A program made the position numbers and the translations under genes. Source: Orbilia blumenaviensis (taxonomy: Eukaryota; Ascomycota; Orbiliomycetes; Orbiliales; Orbiliaceae). Taken from it: 64,000 nucleotides of DNA. The first letter of the stretch is position 1, and each line of letters begins with the position of its first letter. This document shows, one piece after another, positions 11,855 through 22,276 of this stretch. The notes below the pieces were generated by a model. That model was given only the letters and a program-made list of their open reading frames with translations. It did not search any database and was not told the DNA's origin. The stretch covers positions 682,001-746,000 of the forward strand of contig JAVHNS010000018.1 in NCBI GenBank assembly GCA_036872755.1. Reading direction: 5' to 3'.

Positions 11855-12834
11855 ATGAGCGGCATAACTATCCGAGCACTCTCTAAACGTCCTACAACAT
11901 CTTTAAGGCCTCTCCGAGCCATCGTAGCACAACGTAGCGTCTCCGGAACAAGGCTTAACAATAAACCTTCCCTTTCACATCACACCGAGAACTCAATGGC
12001 AAGCGCTCTCCCACCCCCCTCGCCCCCGAAGATGTCCTTCCAAGATATATTTGCTGCGTAAGTTCTCTATCTCGGTCACCCAACAACAAAGTATCCTAAT
12101 TTCGAAGCTAGTTCACATGGGGAGCATCAAAATGTTTGGAAAAACTTCTGGGATAAGGGAACATACCACTAGTAAGTGAAACATAACTTTCCCTGCGACC
12201 TTGCGGGAGAACTGGCTGAAACTAACATCATGAAAGCTGGGACCGAGGCCAGGCCTCTCCATCCCTTGTTGACTTCCTTAAGGACCACCCGGATTTGTTC
12301 CAACCCACCGAAAAGCCGTTGACCGCTCTCGTACCCGGGTGTGGCCGTGGCCATGATGTAAACCTCTTCGCAGACCTTGGAATGCAAGCCTATGGCCTCG
12401 AACTCGCAGCGTCGGCTACACAGATTGCGCAAGAATTCAGCTCAACAATCTCCCCTCCGCCAGCACCCGGCAGCCGAAGTTATATTACGGGTGACTTTTT
12501 CTCAAACGAATGGTTGGATCGTCTTGATACAAAAAAATTTGATTTGGTCTACGATTACACATTTATGGTTGCCCTAGATCCTGCAAAGGGTCTTCGCGAA
12601 CAGTGGGCGGAACGAGTTGCAGCTCTTATCAGACCGGGTGGTATTCTTATATGTCTCGAGTTCCCACTGTATAAGGCATATGACTTGCCTGGCCCACCAT
12701 GGGCTATTCGCTCAGAGACCTATATCGGCTTATTAGAGACCGTTGGTTTTGAGAGAGTTTACCATGTAAAGCCGACTAGATACCTTCCAGCGGGTAAGGA
12801 CAGCGATATGATCAGTGCTTGGAGGAGAATCTAG
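11855..12834 (+). CDS. TPMT-family S-adenosylmethionine-dependent methyltransferase
   Basis: Three exons: 11855-12057, 12112-12171, 12237-12834 (286 residues). The splices restore the family core WDKGTYHYWDRGQASPSLVD. Other TPMT-family (PF05724) marks: SAM motif I LVPGCGRGHDVNLFA, motif FDLVYDYTFMVALDP, RPGGILICLEFPLYK and the late motif GPPW...SETYIGLLE. Fungal members methylate thiols, thiocyanate or halides, and sometimes protect against their own gliotoxin-like or sulfur metabolites; the substrate here cannot be read. The first about 48 residues are basic and Ser/Thr-rich without acidic residues, like a mitochondrial leader. A second ATG at 11996 (MASALPPPSPPK) would give a cytosolic form of usual family length. 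Family certain, location and substrate inferred. Confidence 0.88.
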
Positions 12835-14167
12835 GTTTCTTTTGTTGTCCGGAGTGGAATAGGATCGGATACCCGGGCGTCTTTTTTTCTCCTTTTTCTT
12901 TTTTGTCCGAGTTAGCTAGGAAGGCACCGGCGTTACATGTACACAAAACCGCGTTGTGACTTTATATTAGCAATTTTAATTCTTACAGGTCAATATTTAA
13001 AGCATATCTCATACCATGGTCTTTGAGGAAGAATACATAGAAGATAAACCGTTATTCTGAGAATTCTATGTTTCGGGATATTGACCTAAGGCGTCCGGCG
13101 TCCGGCGTCCAGAGCTGGATATCACAAATTGTATGTATGGTACTGTAGTGGGATACGTGCGCACTTCCTGAAGTCCGGGATATGGCCATATACGGTACAT
13201 AACGTATGGGTTTTTAGCGAACTTGGGAAGTGACTTGAGGGCTCTCTAGTCGATCTATGAAGTTATAGTTTCTTTATGTTGAACATGAAGGAGACCCGAA
13301 CTATAGAAGCCTCGTACTAAGTCTGCGGCATATTGCTGGTGGCCATGGTGGTAGTTCTCACGTTGCACAGGATTTACGGATTTGGGAGCGGATGAGCTGA
13401 TCCCAGTTATAAATCCCGATTAGGCTGTGGTTGCACATGATTTTCGTTGGTCTAGTTTTTCGTCGTTTTCGAGCTCATTGCTGGTCTAGATAAACCCGGC
13501 TCACGAGCTCATTGCATCTACATTTAATTATATTACTTTAAACCTAAGTTCACGGATTTGCCTCTCCTAATCACGGCTAGCTATGCTAAAGTTTGACAAC
13601 AAGAATAGGTAGTAGTGTATACTGCATGCGGAAAGGGAGCCTTTTCTGGGGTCTCTATCAAACGCAAGCCGGACTTAAATTGGGGTTTACAGTAGTAAAG
13701 ACATACTAAGGATCTAACTTTAAGAGGTCTTTGAGCCAGATAGGGGTCCGCGAAAAACACACCATCTCCCCTACAGCACCTAGTTAAGTAGCCATCCCTC
13801 TTATGCTTCTCATGCTACTGTATGTCACGTATGCACAGCTATATGAATTCGCTCAGCTTAGGTTTTTAGGTAGGAAATTTCGAAAAGACTTGCTTTATAT
13901 GAATGGGTAGGCTCAATGGCATCAGGGTCACTAATATTAATATTGGTAGGTTTTTGTATATCTTCTGGCTCAAAACCGTTGTTTGATGGCTCCGGAACGG
14001 CAGTTGGGGTTGATAGCGTTTGATATTGAGACCATTTATCAGTAACGGATATATCGATAGAAAAAGAAATCATACGTGATCATATAAGAACTGAATTTTG
14101 GTATTGAACTCTGGCAAAAGAAGATGTAGTAAGTCCTTTAAAATTAGTCTTCTCTTATTCCAGGCCC
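12835..14167. other. intergenic between convergent genes
   Basis: Lies between the 3' ends of the methyltransferase (plus) and the FAD oxidase (minus). It contains a short tandem GCGTCCG x3 at about 13090-13110 and two copies of GAGCTCATTGC at about 13470 and 13505. A 71-codon minus-strand frame at 14073-13858 has no recognisable features and is not called as a gene. Confidence 0.35.
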
Positions 14168-15638
14168 TTAAAATACAATTTCATCCTTGGCATTGAAGAG
14201 ATCAGAAAGCCTCCTCGCCGGTGGTAGGCCCTCGTCTGCATTGCCGCCGTTATCCCGATCCCAACCCCAACGCTTCTCCTTTTCGCCATCAAGATCCCCG
14301 ATCGCGGTCTCTAAAATATATTTACCGATAACCGGGAGGAACTTGAATCCGTGGTAAGAGCCCCCTGTAGCAACAACGAGATTCTTTGAATGAGGATGTT
14401 GAGTTATGAGAAAGTCACCATCGGGGCATACCGAGTCCCTATGACCAAACCTATTAATGATTCTGGTTTGAAAGCTAAGTCGAATAGAGCAAAAAAGCAT
14501 AAAGTGACCCACCAGCAGATTCTGTAGGAGTGAGGGTCAAAAACCAATTCTTTAGACCTTTCACCAAATATTCGTACACTGCATTGATCGAGCTCCTTGA
14601 CAAGCACTGGTGGAATATCAAATTCGGCATAGAGATCCTTTTCTGGGGGGCATCGGATCGGATGGTTTATTCCCTCGACGTTCACTTCATGGTAGATAGG
14701 AAGATCAGAACCGATTTTCAACGTGCCACTTGAATGAAGCCCCAAAGAAAGAGCTATGGTATCAAATTAGCATACTAACCGATACAGAAAAATGGTCAAA
14801 AATTTTTAGAAGGGCATTTGGAAATTCAAAACAAACTTTGTAAAGCACCAGCGCCTTGCTGGAATACAGGCGAAATTTTGAACTCCTCACGTTGTCGTTG
14901 AGAGAGAATGAATTGACCCGTAACAAACCCCAATGCTCCGATCCTATTTCCTGGTTGCAATTCAGGACGCTCTGGAGCACTATCTGCGAGTAACTTGGAC
15001 GTATATGCGGATGTACAGAGGATAGTTGTGTCTCCAATGATCGATTCGCCGTCCGTTGTCAATACACCAATTGTGTCACCATTATCGTTGAACAGCAGCT
15101 TCGTAACAGTAGCTACCTTGTATTCTACACCAGGCTGCGATACAACATTGTCGTATACTGACCTCACAGCGTGCTCAGCCTCCGCACACCCGCTCATCGT
15201 ATTTACGAGGATATGCTTAACACCTGTATAATCTGCGGTGTCGAAAAGGCCTGGGTACATTTCTATCAACTCCTTGACAGTAACCATTCTTGCCTCATTT
15301 GGAATGCCTAGTTCTTGATAAGTCTCGATGACTCGTGGAGCATGGCCAGTGTCGTCGAGCCAAACCATGCCCACCTCATGAAAATGAGGTTTGAACAGAG
15401 GGTCGTTCCGCCATATTTCGACGGCACTCCAGGCTAGCTTGCACCAGAAGGGATGCGCATAGTCCGCGCGAATTGCCTTTGTGGTATCCCAGGAAGCTCC
15501 GGCTTCGCAAGGGAACGGCGTTCTATCGATAATGGTTACTTTCGCCTCCGGGTACCTTTTGGCAATATGGTACGCTGTCGAAATGCCAAACACGCCGGCG
15601 CCAACTATGACGTAGGATTGCTTAGAATAATCAATCAT
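14168..15638 (-). CDS. FAD-dependent oxidase, fructosyl-amino-acid/sarcosine oxidase-like
   Basis: Three exons on the minus strand: 15638-14837, 14753-14513, 14438-14168 (437 residues). The N-terminus is a Rossmann FAD fold: YVIVGAGVFGISTAYHIAKR, with an acidic end of strand 2 (TIIDRTPF). The motif GASWDTTKAIRADYAHP is the DAO-family segment near the flavin. The second splice rebuilds RICWDSVCPDGDFLITQHP, whose first Cys (residue about 347) sits where fructosyl amino acid oxidases and monomeric sarcosine oxidases bind FAD covalently. The C-terminal GGSYHGFKFLPVIGKYI is also canonical. Such enzymes oxidise secondary amines (glycated or N-methyl amino acids), releasing hydrogen peroxide. No SKL-type peroxisomal signal is seen (ends DEIVF). 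The first intron donor could be GTTTGT (used) or GTGCTT a few codons upstream. Confidence 0.87.
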
Positions 15639-17916
15639 TTTATATAATTTTATCCTAGTCTGGAAATGGAGGTTCTGGTTTCTTTCGAAAGTAAATAGGT
15701 AATAGAGACGAGAGCGATATCCTGATTCATCTTGACCGAATTTTCGACAATTGATAAGGCCTTTATAACTTCGATATGTTAGCTATTCTGAACATATCTA
15801 TGTCGAATTCTGATCCCCTGAGATGACGGAGAGCGGGATCTTTCCGCGTGCAATGTACCATGTTGACATTTCAATCACGTTTGTGCGCGAGAAAACTCCC
15901 GAACTTTAGTGTTTTCTGTCTGTTGTCTCCTTTCTCCACATTTGTTGTCTCCTTTTTGCTTTTGTGACATTCATTGGTTCTTGGTCTGCCCGGGACATCG
16001 CATTCAGGTCTCGGCTGGCGCAGCCGATGCGGTCCCTGCACATGTGGGACAACGACTCGACACCCTGTTGTTGTCTCTTTTTTGGCTTCGGAGAAATTTA
16101 ATACTCGACCACCTGTGAGGATATAGTTCTGTCAAGTTGTCCCATTGGGAAAACACTGAGGACGAGTAATCATGCGGGATTATTGGAGCACAAATGACGT
16201 GAACAGAATTCGCTAGAGCTCTTCTTTCTATCAAGGCGAAGCTTTGGCCCCATATACTTACATATGTCCACCTGGACTCAAGGCTAGCTAAGCTAAGCTT
16301 CACTTAAAGGATCTTGTTTGTGCATGATCCGTTTTTGTTTTTGATACCCATACTCAACTAGTTATACGTTTACCCCAGGCTCTTTCCCTACTTGTCTCTT
16401 TTCTCTCAATTATTTATTCTCCCCGACCCGACCCTCAATATCCTCCTTTCTCTTAAAAGTTGCTTTATTTTGCACTTTCCTCTTTTCCCTCGATGGCCCT
16501 TTCTTTTTATTTTTTGTTTACTTTATTTTATTCCCCCCCGCCGGTTTTCCCTTTGCGCAGGATTGCCTCGCCTCGCCAAAGTTCATGGCCAAAACGATGC
16601 GTCAGTTGAAACCCAGTTTTTCAGTCCTGCAAAAGACGATCACGACCCCTTCAAATGCCCTTACGACAGCTGCCTAGAATAACAGGCTCATCCAAGAGAA
16701 ACCAAGTAGCCGGGGGCGATCTGGATTGGTTTATGGTTGAGGTCCATTTTTGCTCAGGGTCTCTTTCCACCCATTCGGGCAATGTTTACCCCGCCAGTAT
16801 GAGTGATGAGTTGCGGATGTGAAGGTTGGCCTAATACCACACACTATACTCTCGATACTTACCATCACCCATCCCGAACTCAATAACGCCCAAACATTCT
16901 TAACAAACCACAAACCGCCTAAAGGGTACTTATCCGTAGCATTGAAAATATGGATTTTAGCCAATTCGTTTCTAATTTTCGATATTATGGATATCGGAAT
17001 AAATTTAAATTCGTGGACACACTTCACAATTCCGTCGCGACTCAATTCCTATAAACTTCATGATATAAAATCTAACGAGGGTGATTGAAGATATACTTGC
17101 AAACGAATATTATCATATAATATCATGCAAATGTAGGTTCATTCTGGCAGTAGGGTTTATTTTTCAGTGTAATACCAAAGATTAATCAAAGGGTATAAAT
17201 AACCGTGGGTTTCATAAAACTAATAATCAGCTTGCTCTGCAACACTGGGAGCGTAATCTATGTTTCAATATAACCAAACATAAAACCCTCTTTTTTGGTG
17301 GGGTTTAAATCCTGTACCAGAGACTTGAAACATAAAATAATTTAATAAGCTTATCTTGGTTGAATGTAAGATTTGCCTCACAACTATGATGCTATGATCC
17401 CGTCTTGCTGAGCCACATATGGAGACGCGCCCTGGACCAACCAGTTTAATTGGGATATTTAAGTCTTGTAGATTTCACATTTTATTCTGAGTCTCCTTAG
17501 ATTATATGTCATCAGATATGAAGTTATTTATTTTTTGAGCCTAACAATTTTGAATTAATTGAATTACAAGATATGCATGCTAAGCAACCTCCAAAACATA
17601 AGTGAAATAGAACGGCCTTATCAACCCCGAGTCCCATGAACACGCAATAAATAACGTTAGAACGAAACAAAAAAAAATTAAACGAAATGCTGATACTGAC
17701 GTTGCCTCCTTTTTCTAAAACCGTTTTGTATACGCGTAAAATAGTAGTAATGTAAAAAGATATTAAGTAAATTGTCCTCCGAGTATGTTGAATGAATTAA
17801 TTGTAAATAAATCATGATATCGAGGAATATTAATAAAAAACTAAAACAGATCGAAAGAACGCATGGAACGAAAAGGGAGATGACAAAGGAAAGAAAGAGG
17901 ATCGAGCAAGAAATAA
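15639..17916. other. intergenic with repeated TGTTGTCTC pyrimidine tracts
   Basis: Contains pyrimidine tracts beginning TGTTGTCTC at about 15921, 15942 and 16069. A 96-codon plus-strand frame at 16392-16682 is mostly translated pyrimidine tract and is not called. From about 16700 to 17916 the sequence is AT-rich with short frames only, including 16819-17088 (plus), which resembles no family. Confidence 0.35.
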
Positions 17917-18567
17917 TTATATTTCGAAAGCGAAACTTCCATCACCTTCACCCTTTTTGAATTGAGCGCCCATATGTGTAAGGCCTTTGTCGAGTGTAGG
18001 GGTAGAAGATCGTCGAACAACATCAACTGGGCTATCGGAGCGGCTTGATGGGATAGTGGCCCGCCACTGGGAGCATTGACTTGAGTATTCCATCTTAGTT
18101 GGCCAGACTAAGGGAGTCGGTCCTCTGAAAGGTTCTATGTCCCCTATTGAGGGGTTGCTGGCTTCAGAAGACCTCCTTCTGCCTGAGCTTAAGAACCGTG
18201 CTAGCGCATATGGAATATCATCTGCATCCGTGCTTGGCCTCTCATCGACTAACCAAAGGTCCATTCCACCAGCTATTGTTTGGGCATATAGTTTTTCATT
18301 AACTGAAATTTCTTCGTTTTGTGAGAAACGGGTATTTTTATGGGCTGGCTTTACATGTTTTGAAGTTTGTGGCCTCTTGTTGACTCGTGGTGTTCGTTGA
18401 GAGCCACTGTTTGAAATCAATCGTTCTCTTTGCTGGTTGTTCTTTGATGCCGTATCCATGGCCTGGGGTCTTACTAATCGAGGATTGTATCGCTGAAAAC
18501 CCCTTGGTGGGGTGGGTAATGGAGACACTGGTGGCGAGTTTTGCGGGTAGGAGTGGTCTGATAGCAT
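17917..18567 (-). CDS. hypothetical disordered protein
   Basis: Single-exon minus-strand frame of 216 residues starting MLSDHSYPQNSPPVSPLPTP. It is rich in Ser, Pro, Arg and Gln throughout. There is a short ordered-looking stretch around residues 90-130 (SVNEKLYAQTIAGGMDLWLV, then DDIPYALARFLSSGRRRS) and a second at the end (THMGAQFKKGEGDGSFAFEI). I recognise no domain. The amino-acid composition and phase-consistent codons favour a real protein; opposite-strand frames over the same DNA look like shadows. Possibly a regulatory or scaffold protein, but no function can be assigned. Confidence 0.55.
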   Translation of the reverse strand: MLSDHSYPQNSPPVSPLPTPPRGFQRYNPRLVRPQAMDTASKNNQQRERLISNSGSQRTPRVNKRPQTSKHVKPAHKNTRFSQNEEISVNEKLYAQTIAGGMDLWLVDERPSTDADDIPYALARFLSSGRRRSSEASNPSIGDIEPFRGPTPLVWPTKMEYSSQCSQWRATIPSSRSDSPVDVVRRSSTPTLDKGLTHMGAQFKKGEGDGSFAFEI

Positions 18568-20199
18568 TGTATAGATCTATAGAGGCAAGTCTTAATTGGG
18601 ATTGGAGAAAGGATATTATTCTGGAGGAAGTTGGGCGTCCGGAAAGAAAAAAGCACAACCACAGTGGGTGACAGAATAACGGTATCAAGATGTGCTTATA
18701 GCGACTTTAAGACTATGATATGATATGAAGAGAAATTGGAGGGATTACAAGTCGCAAAGCTGTAGTGTGACTAAGAAAGAGAATATGCTTTTAAGTCTAG
18801 TAATGGAGGTGCTAGAACGGATGGTTCTATTAGATTTGGTTTTGGATTCAGAAGGACGATTTGTACCCTAATATATAGCCCTTAGGATAAATTTTGAAAG
18901 ATGCATCTGATGCTCATCTCAGCCATCTCATTCTGCCAGCACATTGCCGATGACGGCAAACTTTGTTAAAGGAGCAGATGGGGTTCATTTGCACTGAAAG
19001 TTTGAAACTGATTTCTAAAACACAATTCTATGTTGCGTACGCGCAGCGGAAGAAATGGTGCCTCGCAGTCTTCTCGACGCTCTGGTTCCGGTTACTACCA
19101 GCAGTTGTTGTCTCTTTTCTCTAGTCGTTGGATAAATTGTGTTGTTCTGTTGGTGCAATCCTCTATCCATCCGCGCGATTGCATGCTACGGGCACAGTGG
19201 CTGGAACAAACCCCAGCTGGGTGGGGACCTGTAAACAAGGTGGAGAGGCCAAGCAAAAGCACGTGGGTGAGGCTCAAGTTTCCTCTTTTCTCTTTTCGAT
19301 ATAAGTCAGCTTGCACGTTATGGCAACACGGGATATGCCATTCAGACGGTTAATTAGTGGTATGCCTTAGCAGTAGCGTTCAAGGCGGAGCAGACGATAG
19401 CTGCGGTTCATAGATTATGGGGTCCTACTACAAGACGGCGAGGTATTTACTGTTCGCCTGCAGTGTGCTTTCTCTATATACTAGGCAGTAATAATGAATC
19501 TCAATTTCACGAAGCTATAGGTTCTAATCAATCACGATTAGGTTTGATCTCGAGATTTCTGGAAGGAAAGCGGGAACACTATCCTTAGTTGTGCGGTACA
19601 TATACGCCTATTGTTCTTATAGACCGGATTTTTTGACTGTTTTCGTGTATATCTGTACCGACTGTCGATCTATCGGCATGTCATCCATAGCTGGCACTAC
19701 CCTATTACCCCTCTCTTAGAGTTTGGGAATATTTACTTGAGTAGGTATAAGTAGATAGCTTACAACTGAGGGTTCTATTTATAATCGTTTCAAGCGAAAT
19801 CGAATCAACCGGCTTCTCAACTATTGCTATCCTGAGTACCTAGGTATGTATAATTATGGTGGGAATATATATACATCTAGCTAGAGGGCAAAGTCTACAT
19901 ACCGGTAATCCAGTATTCCAGCGAAAGATTTTCATAAAAGCAATAGCTGAAAATGTTACTGATATTCTCTAGTATGATAGAAGTTATCACCAAACTGTTT
20001 CTAGCTACTGCTGCGCGGAATATCCTTACAAAGATACGCAAAATTCAGGTAACCCCAATCGAAAAAAAGCACTTACACCGCCATGGTAGATATATCGTAC
20101 GTAGCTATGCCATATTTGTTTTGGATAACAGACACAATGTCCCCAATTGCGACTTAGATGGGACCAAAAAACTCAAAAGTCTTAAGACGTCTTATGCAA
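18568..20199. other. intergenic, 1.6 kb
   Basis: No supported gene. Another pyrimidine tract (TTGTTGTCTCTTTTCTCT) occurs at about 19106, inside a 107-codon plus-strand frame (19030-19353) that I regard as chance. The rest is AT-rich spacer before the 3' end of the zinc-finger gene. Confidence 0.35.
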
Positions 20200-21703
20200 C
20201 TAGAGTGTGTTATTTATGCGGGCATGCAACTTGTGGACGTTTTCCTTGTGCCTATGTAGCTGATCAGGCCTTGCAAATCCAGTATTCCGACAGCCATTTA
20301 TATCACACTTGAAGGGCTTCTCATGCTTTTGCATATGTCTCCTGCTAAAAATCAGAGAACTATCCGGACTAATAATAATTAATCGTGCTATAAATAGACG
20401 ACTGACTTACTTAAAATCGCTATTCCGTATAAATACTACCAACCTATCCTCATTTACTCCACCTTTCTTGCATTTCCATTCGTGCGGGCAAGTATAGCTC
20501 CCAGTTCCGCGCTTATCGAAGTCTCGGCCTATGTCCGCCCCAGGACTGGATAAGGAAGTGGATACTGAAGAGGGGCCCCGCCTGATTAAGTATGCAGTGC
20601 CTGACCGGTCTAGGTCCATATCGTCGAATGTTTCGTAGAATTCAGGACTATCGTCTTCTTCTTCTTCCTCTTCCTCTTCGTCTTCTTCCTCGAGATCGCC
20701 AAAATCTTCTATATTTGGTGATTCTTGGGGTGTTCGCCAGCGTCTATGCGAAGCGGCTGGTGGTGGGTTCCGAAAAAAGGAGTCCGGGTGATTAAAGGAC
20801 TGCCGTAGTTCCCCTGTTGCGCTATAAGCAGAGGATCCAAATGGAGACTCCTGACTGTGAGAGCCTTGCGAAACGGAGCTCTTTCTATGGCCAGGGGACA
20901 AGGTATGACTATGAGGAAAGTCCGGAGTAAAAGTTTCTTCCGTTCTTAGAAGTGTATCGTCCCAAATATTTCTAATATCTATAGAAGTTTTTTTGAGCTT
21001 TCTGCAAATACTCCTGTGAGGAGATAATTGCGCAAAACCGAGAAATGTGATCAGCTCTTCGTCCTGGCAGTTTGTAGCATCAAAATGATAGATTGTAAAA
21101 TAGCAATTCGTTAAAGAGGGTGTGGTAGTCATTTATAGTAAAACAGCCACATGGCGGCTACTACCCGGTAGGAGGAACTTACAAGAGAGCAGCCCTTCTC
21201 TCGCTCAGGTGATGTGAGTAATCTAGATCAATGGCATCGTCGTCTTTTAGCTGCCTCTTGAGATAGTGCTTCATACTTTTCCCCTCAGATATACCGGTTG
21301 CCACTTCATCTAGTAGGTCTAAGAGATACGTGATAAAATCCCCCGAATCCGTTAGGAGATCACCTGTAAACTCTCGTGGCCTGACAGTAGCTACTTTTTC
21401 CGCCGCCCGCGGCAACTCTGAACTTAGAAGGCCAACTATCTCTGTTCTAGGGTCCCTACTGATATTCCGAAACGAGTTCATGAAATTCGACGCGGAACTC
21501 TCCATCGAGCTAAATGAGGAAGCAAGATACGCGTAACGATCCGAACGGTAAACTAGCGTAGGCCTAGTATTTTCCCCTTTGGCAAGCGACGAAATGGCGA
21601 TGGTTCCATAATGTTGGACAAGGATGCCTCGCAGCCTTAAGCCTCCCACTCGTGAGGAGCGGAACTGAGGTCTTGCCAGGTTTAGGGCCCGGTGGTTATG
21701 CAA
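20200..21703 (-). CDS. C2H2 zinc-finger protein with acidic region
   Basis: Minus-strand model: exon 1 from 21703 (or ATG 21505, MESSASNFMNSF) to 21183; exon 2 from 21001 (or 21013) to 20411; exon 3 20341-20200. This gives 351 or 417 residues depending on the start. The last splice (GTAAGT donor at 20410, acceptor at 20342) rebuilds two fingers: an irregular one, CPHEWKCKKGG...FIRNSDFKRHMQKH, and a normal one, FKCDINGCRNTGF...PDQLHRHKENVH. The middle holds a run of about 18 Asp/Glu codons (GDLEEEDEEEEEEEEDDSPE) and Ser/Pro-rich disorder. Such fungal proteins are probable nuclear regulators. The first intron (about 170-180 bases) is long for this genome and its acceptor is ambiguous, so residues around that junction are uncertain. 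It lies divergent to the transcription-factor-domain gene. Confidence 0.75.
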
Positions 21704-22276
21704 ACTATCTCAGCCTTGTCGCCTCTTTTCTCTCTCCTCTCTCCTCGTTTCTTTGCTTTTTGACATGTACATATGTATATGTTTCCTACATTGACAAACG
21801 CATACATATAGACTGGGACCCATGTTCTTTGCTGTCTCCTCTTTTCTCTCCGCTTATTATCTCATCTCGCAGACCACAGGCGCAGGATCTTTCGAACTTC
21901 ATTGAATCTCCCATAGCTAGATATTTACCACGGGTTATCTGAAAGAGTGCACTGGGTGCACTAGGACGATTACCTAAGTTGTCTCTTTTTTTTTTTTCGA
22001 ACCTCGCCTCTTCGGCATTAAAGAGCGTGTTTTGGGTTGGCAAGGCGTGTAGTCCAAACAAGGCTACAGAGTACCGCGAAGAAAATACTGGTATACTCAA
22101 AGGATCCCATCTCATTCATTGTAATTAAAAGTAAACACTCTTCCTCTATTCTCGTGGTGTCATAGTCATGAGAGAAACCAGTTCCTCATCTGTTTTAGAC
22201 TTTAGTTCGCCACATATGCTATCTCAAAATCGTTTCCACTGGCTAATAAAGTTATACTAGCAACACCTGCACGAAA
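21704..22276. other. divergent intergenic region with CT-rich tracts
   Basis: Separates the C2H2 gene (minus) from the transcription-factor-domain gene (plus), so it probably holds both promoters. On the plus strand it has several pyrimidine runs (around 21716-21745, 21829-21850 and TTGTCTCTTTTT at about 21979), a usual feature near fungal transcription starts. Confidence 0.4.

Noticed and set aside
16392..16682. 96-codon plus-strand frame with hydrophobic start resembling a secreted protein
   Set aside because: The hydrophobic part is a translated pyrimidine tract; no splice partners or family motif.
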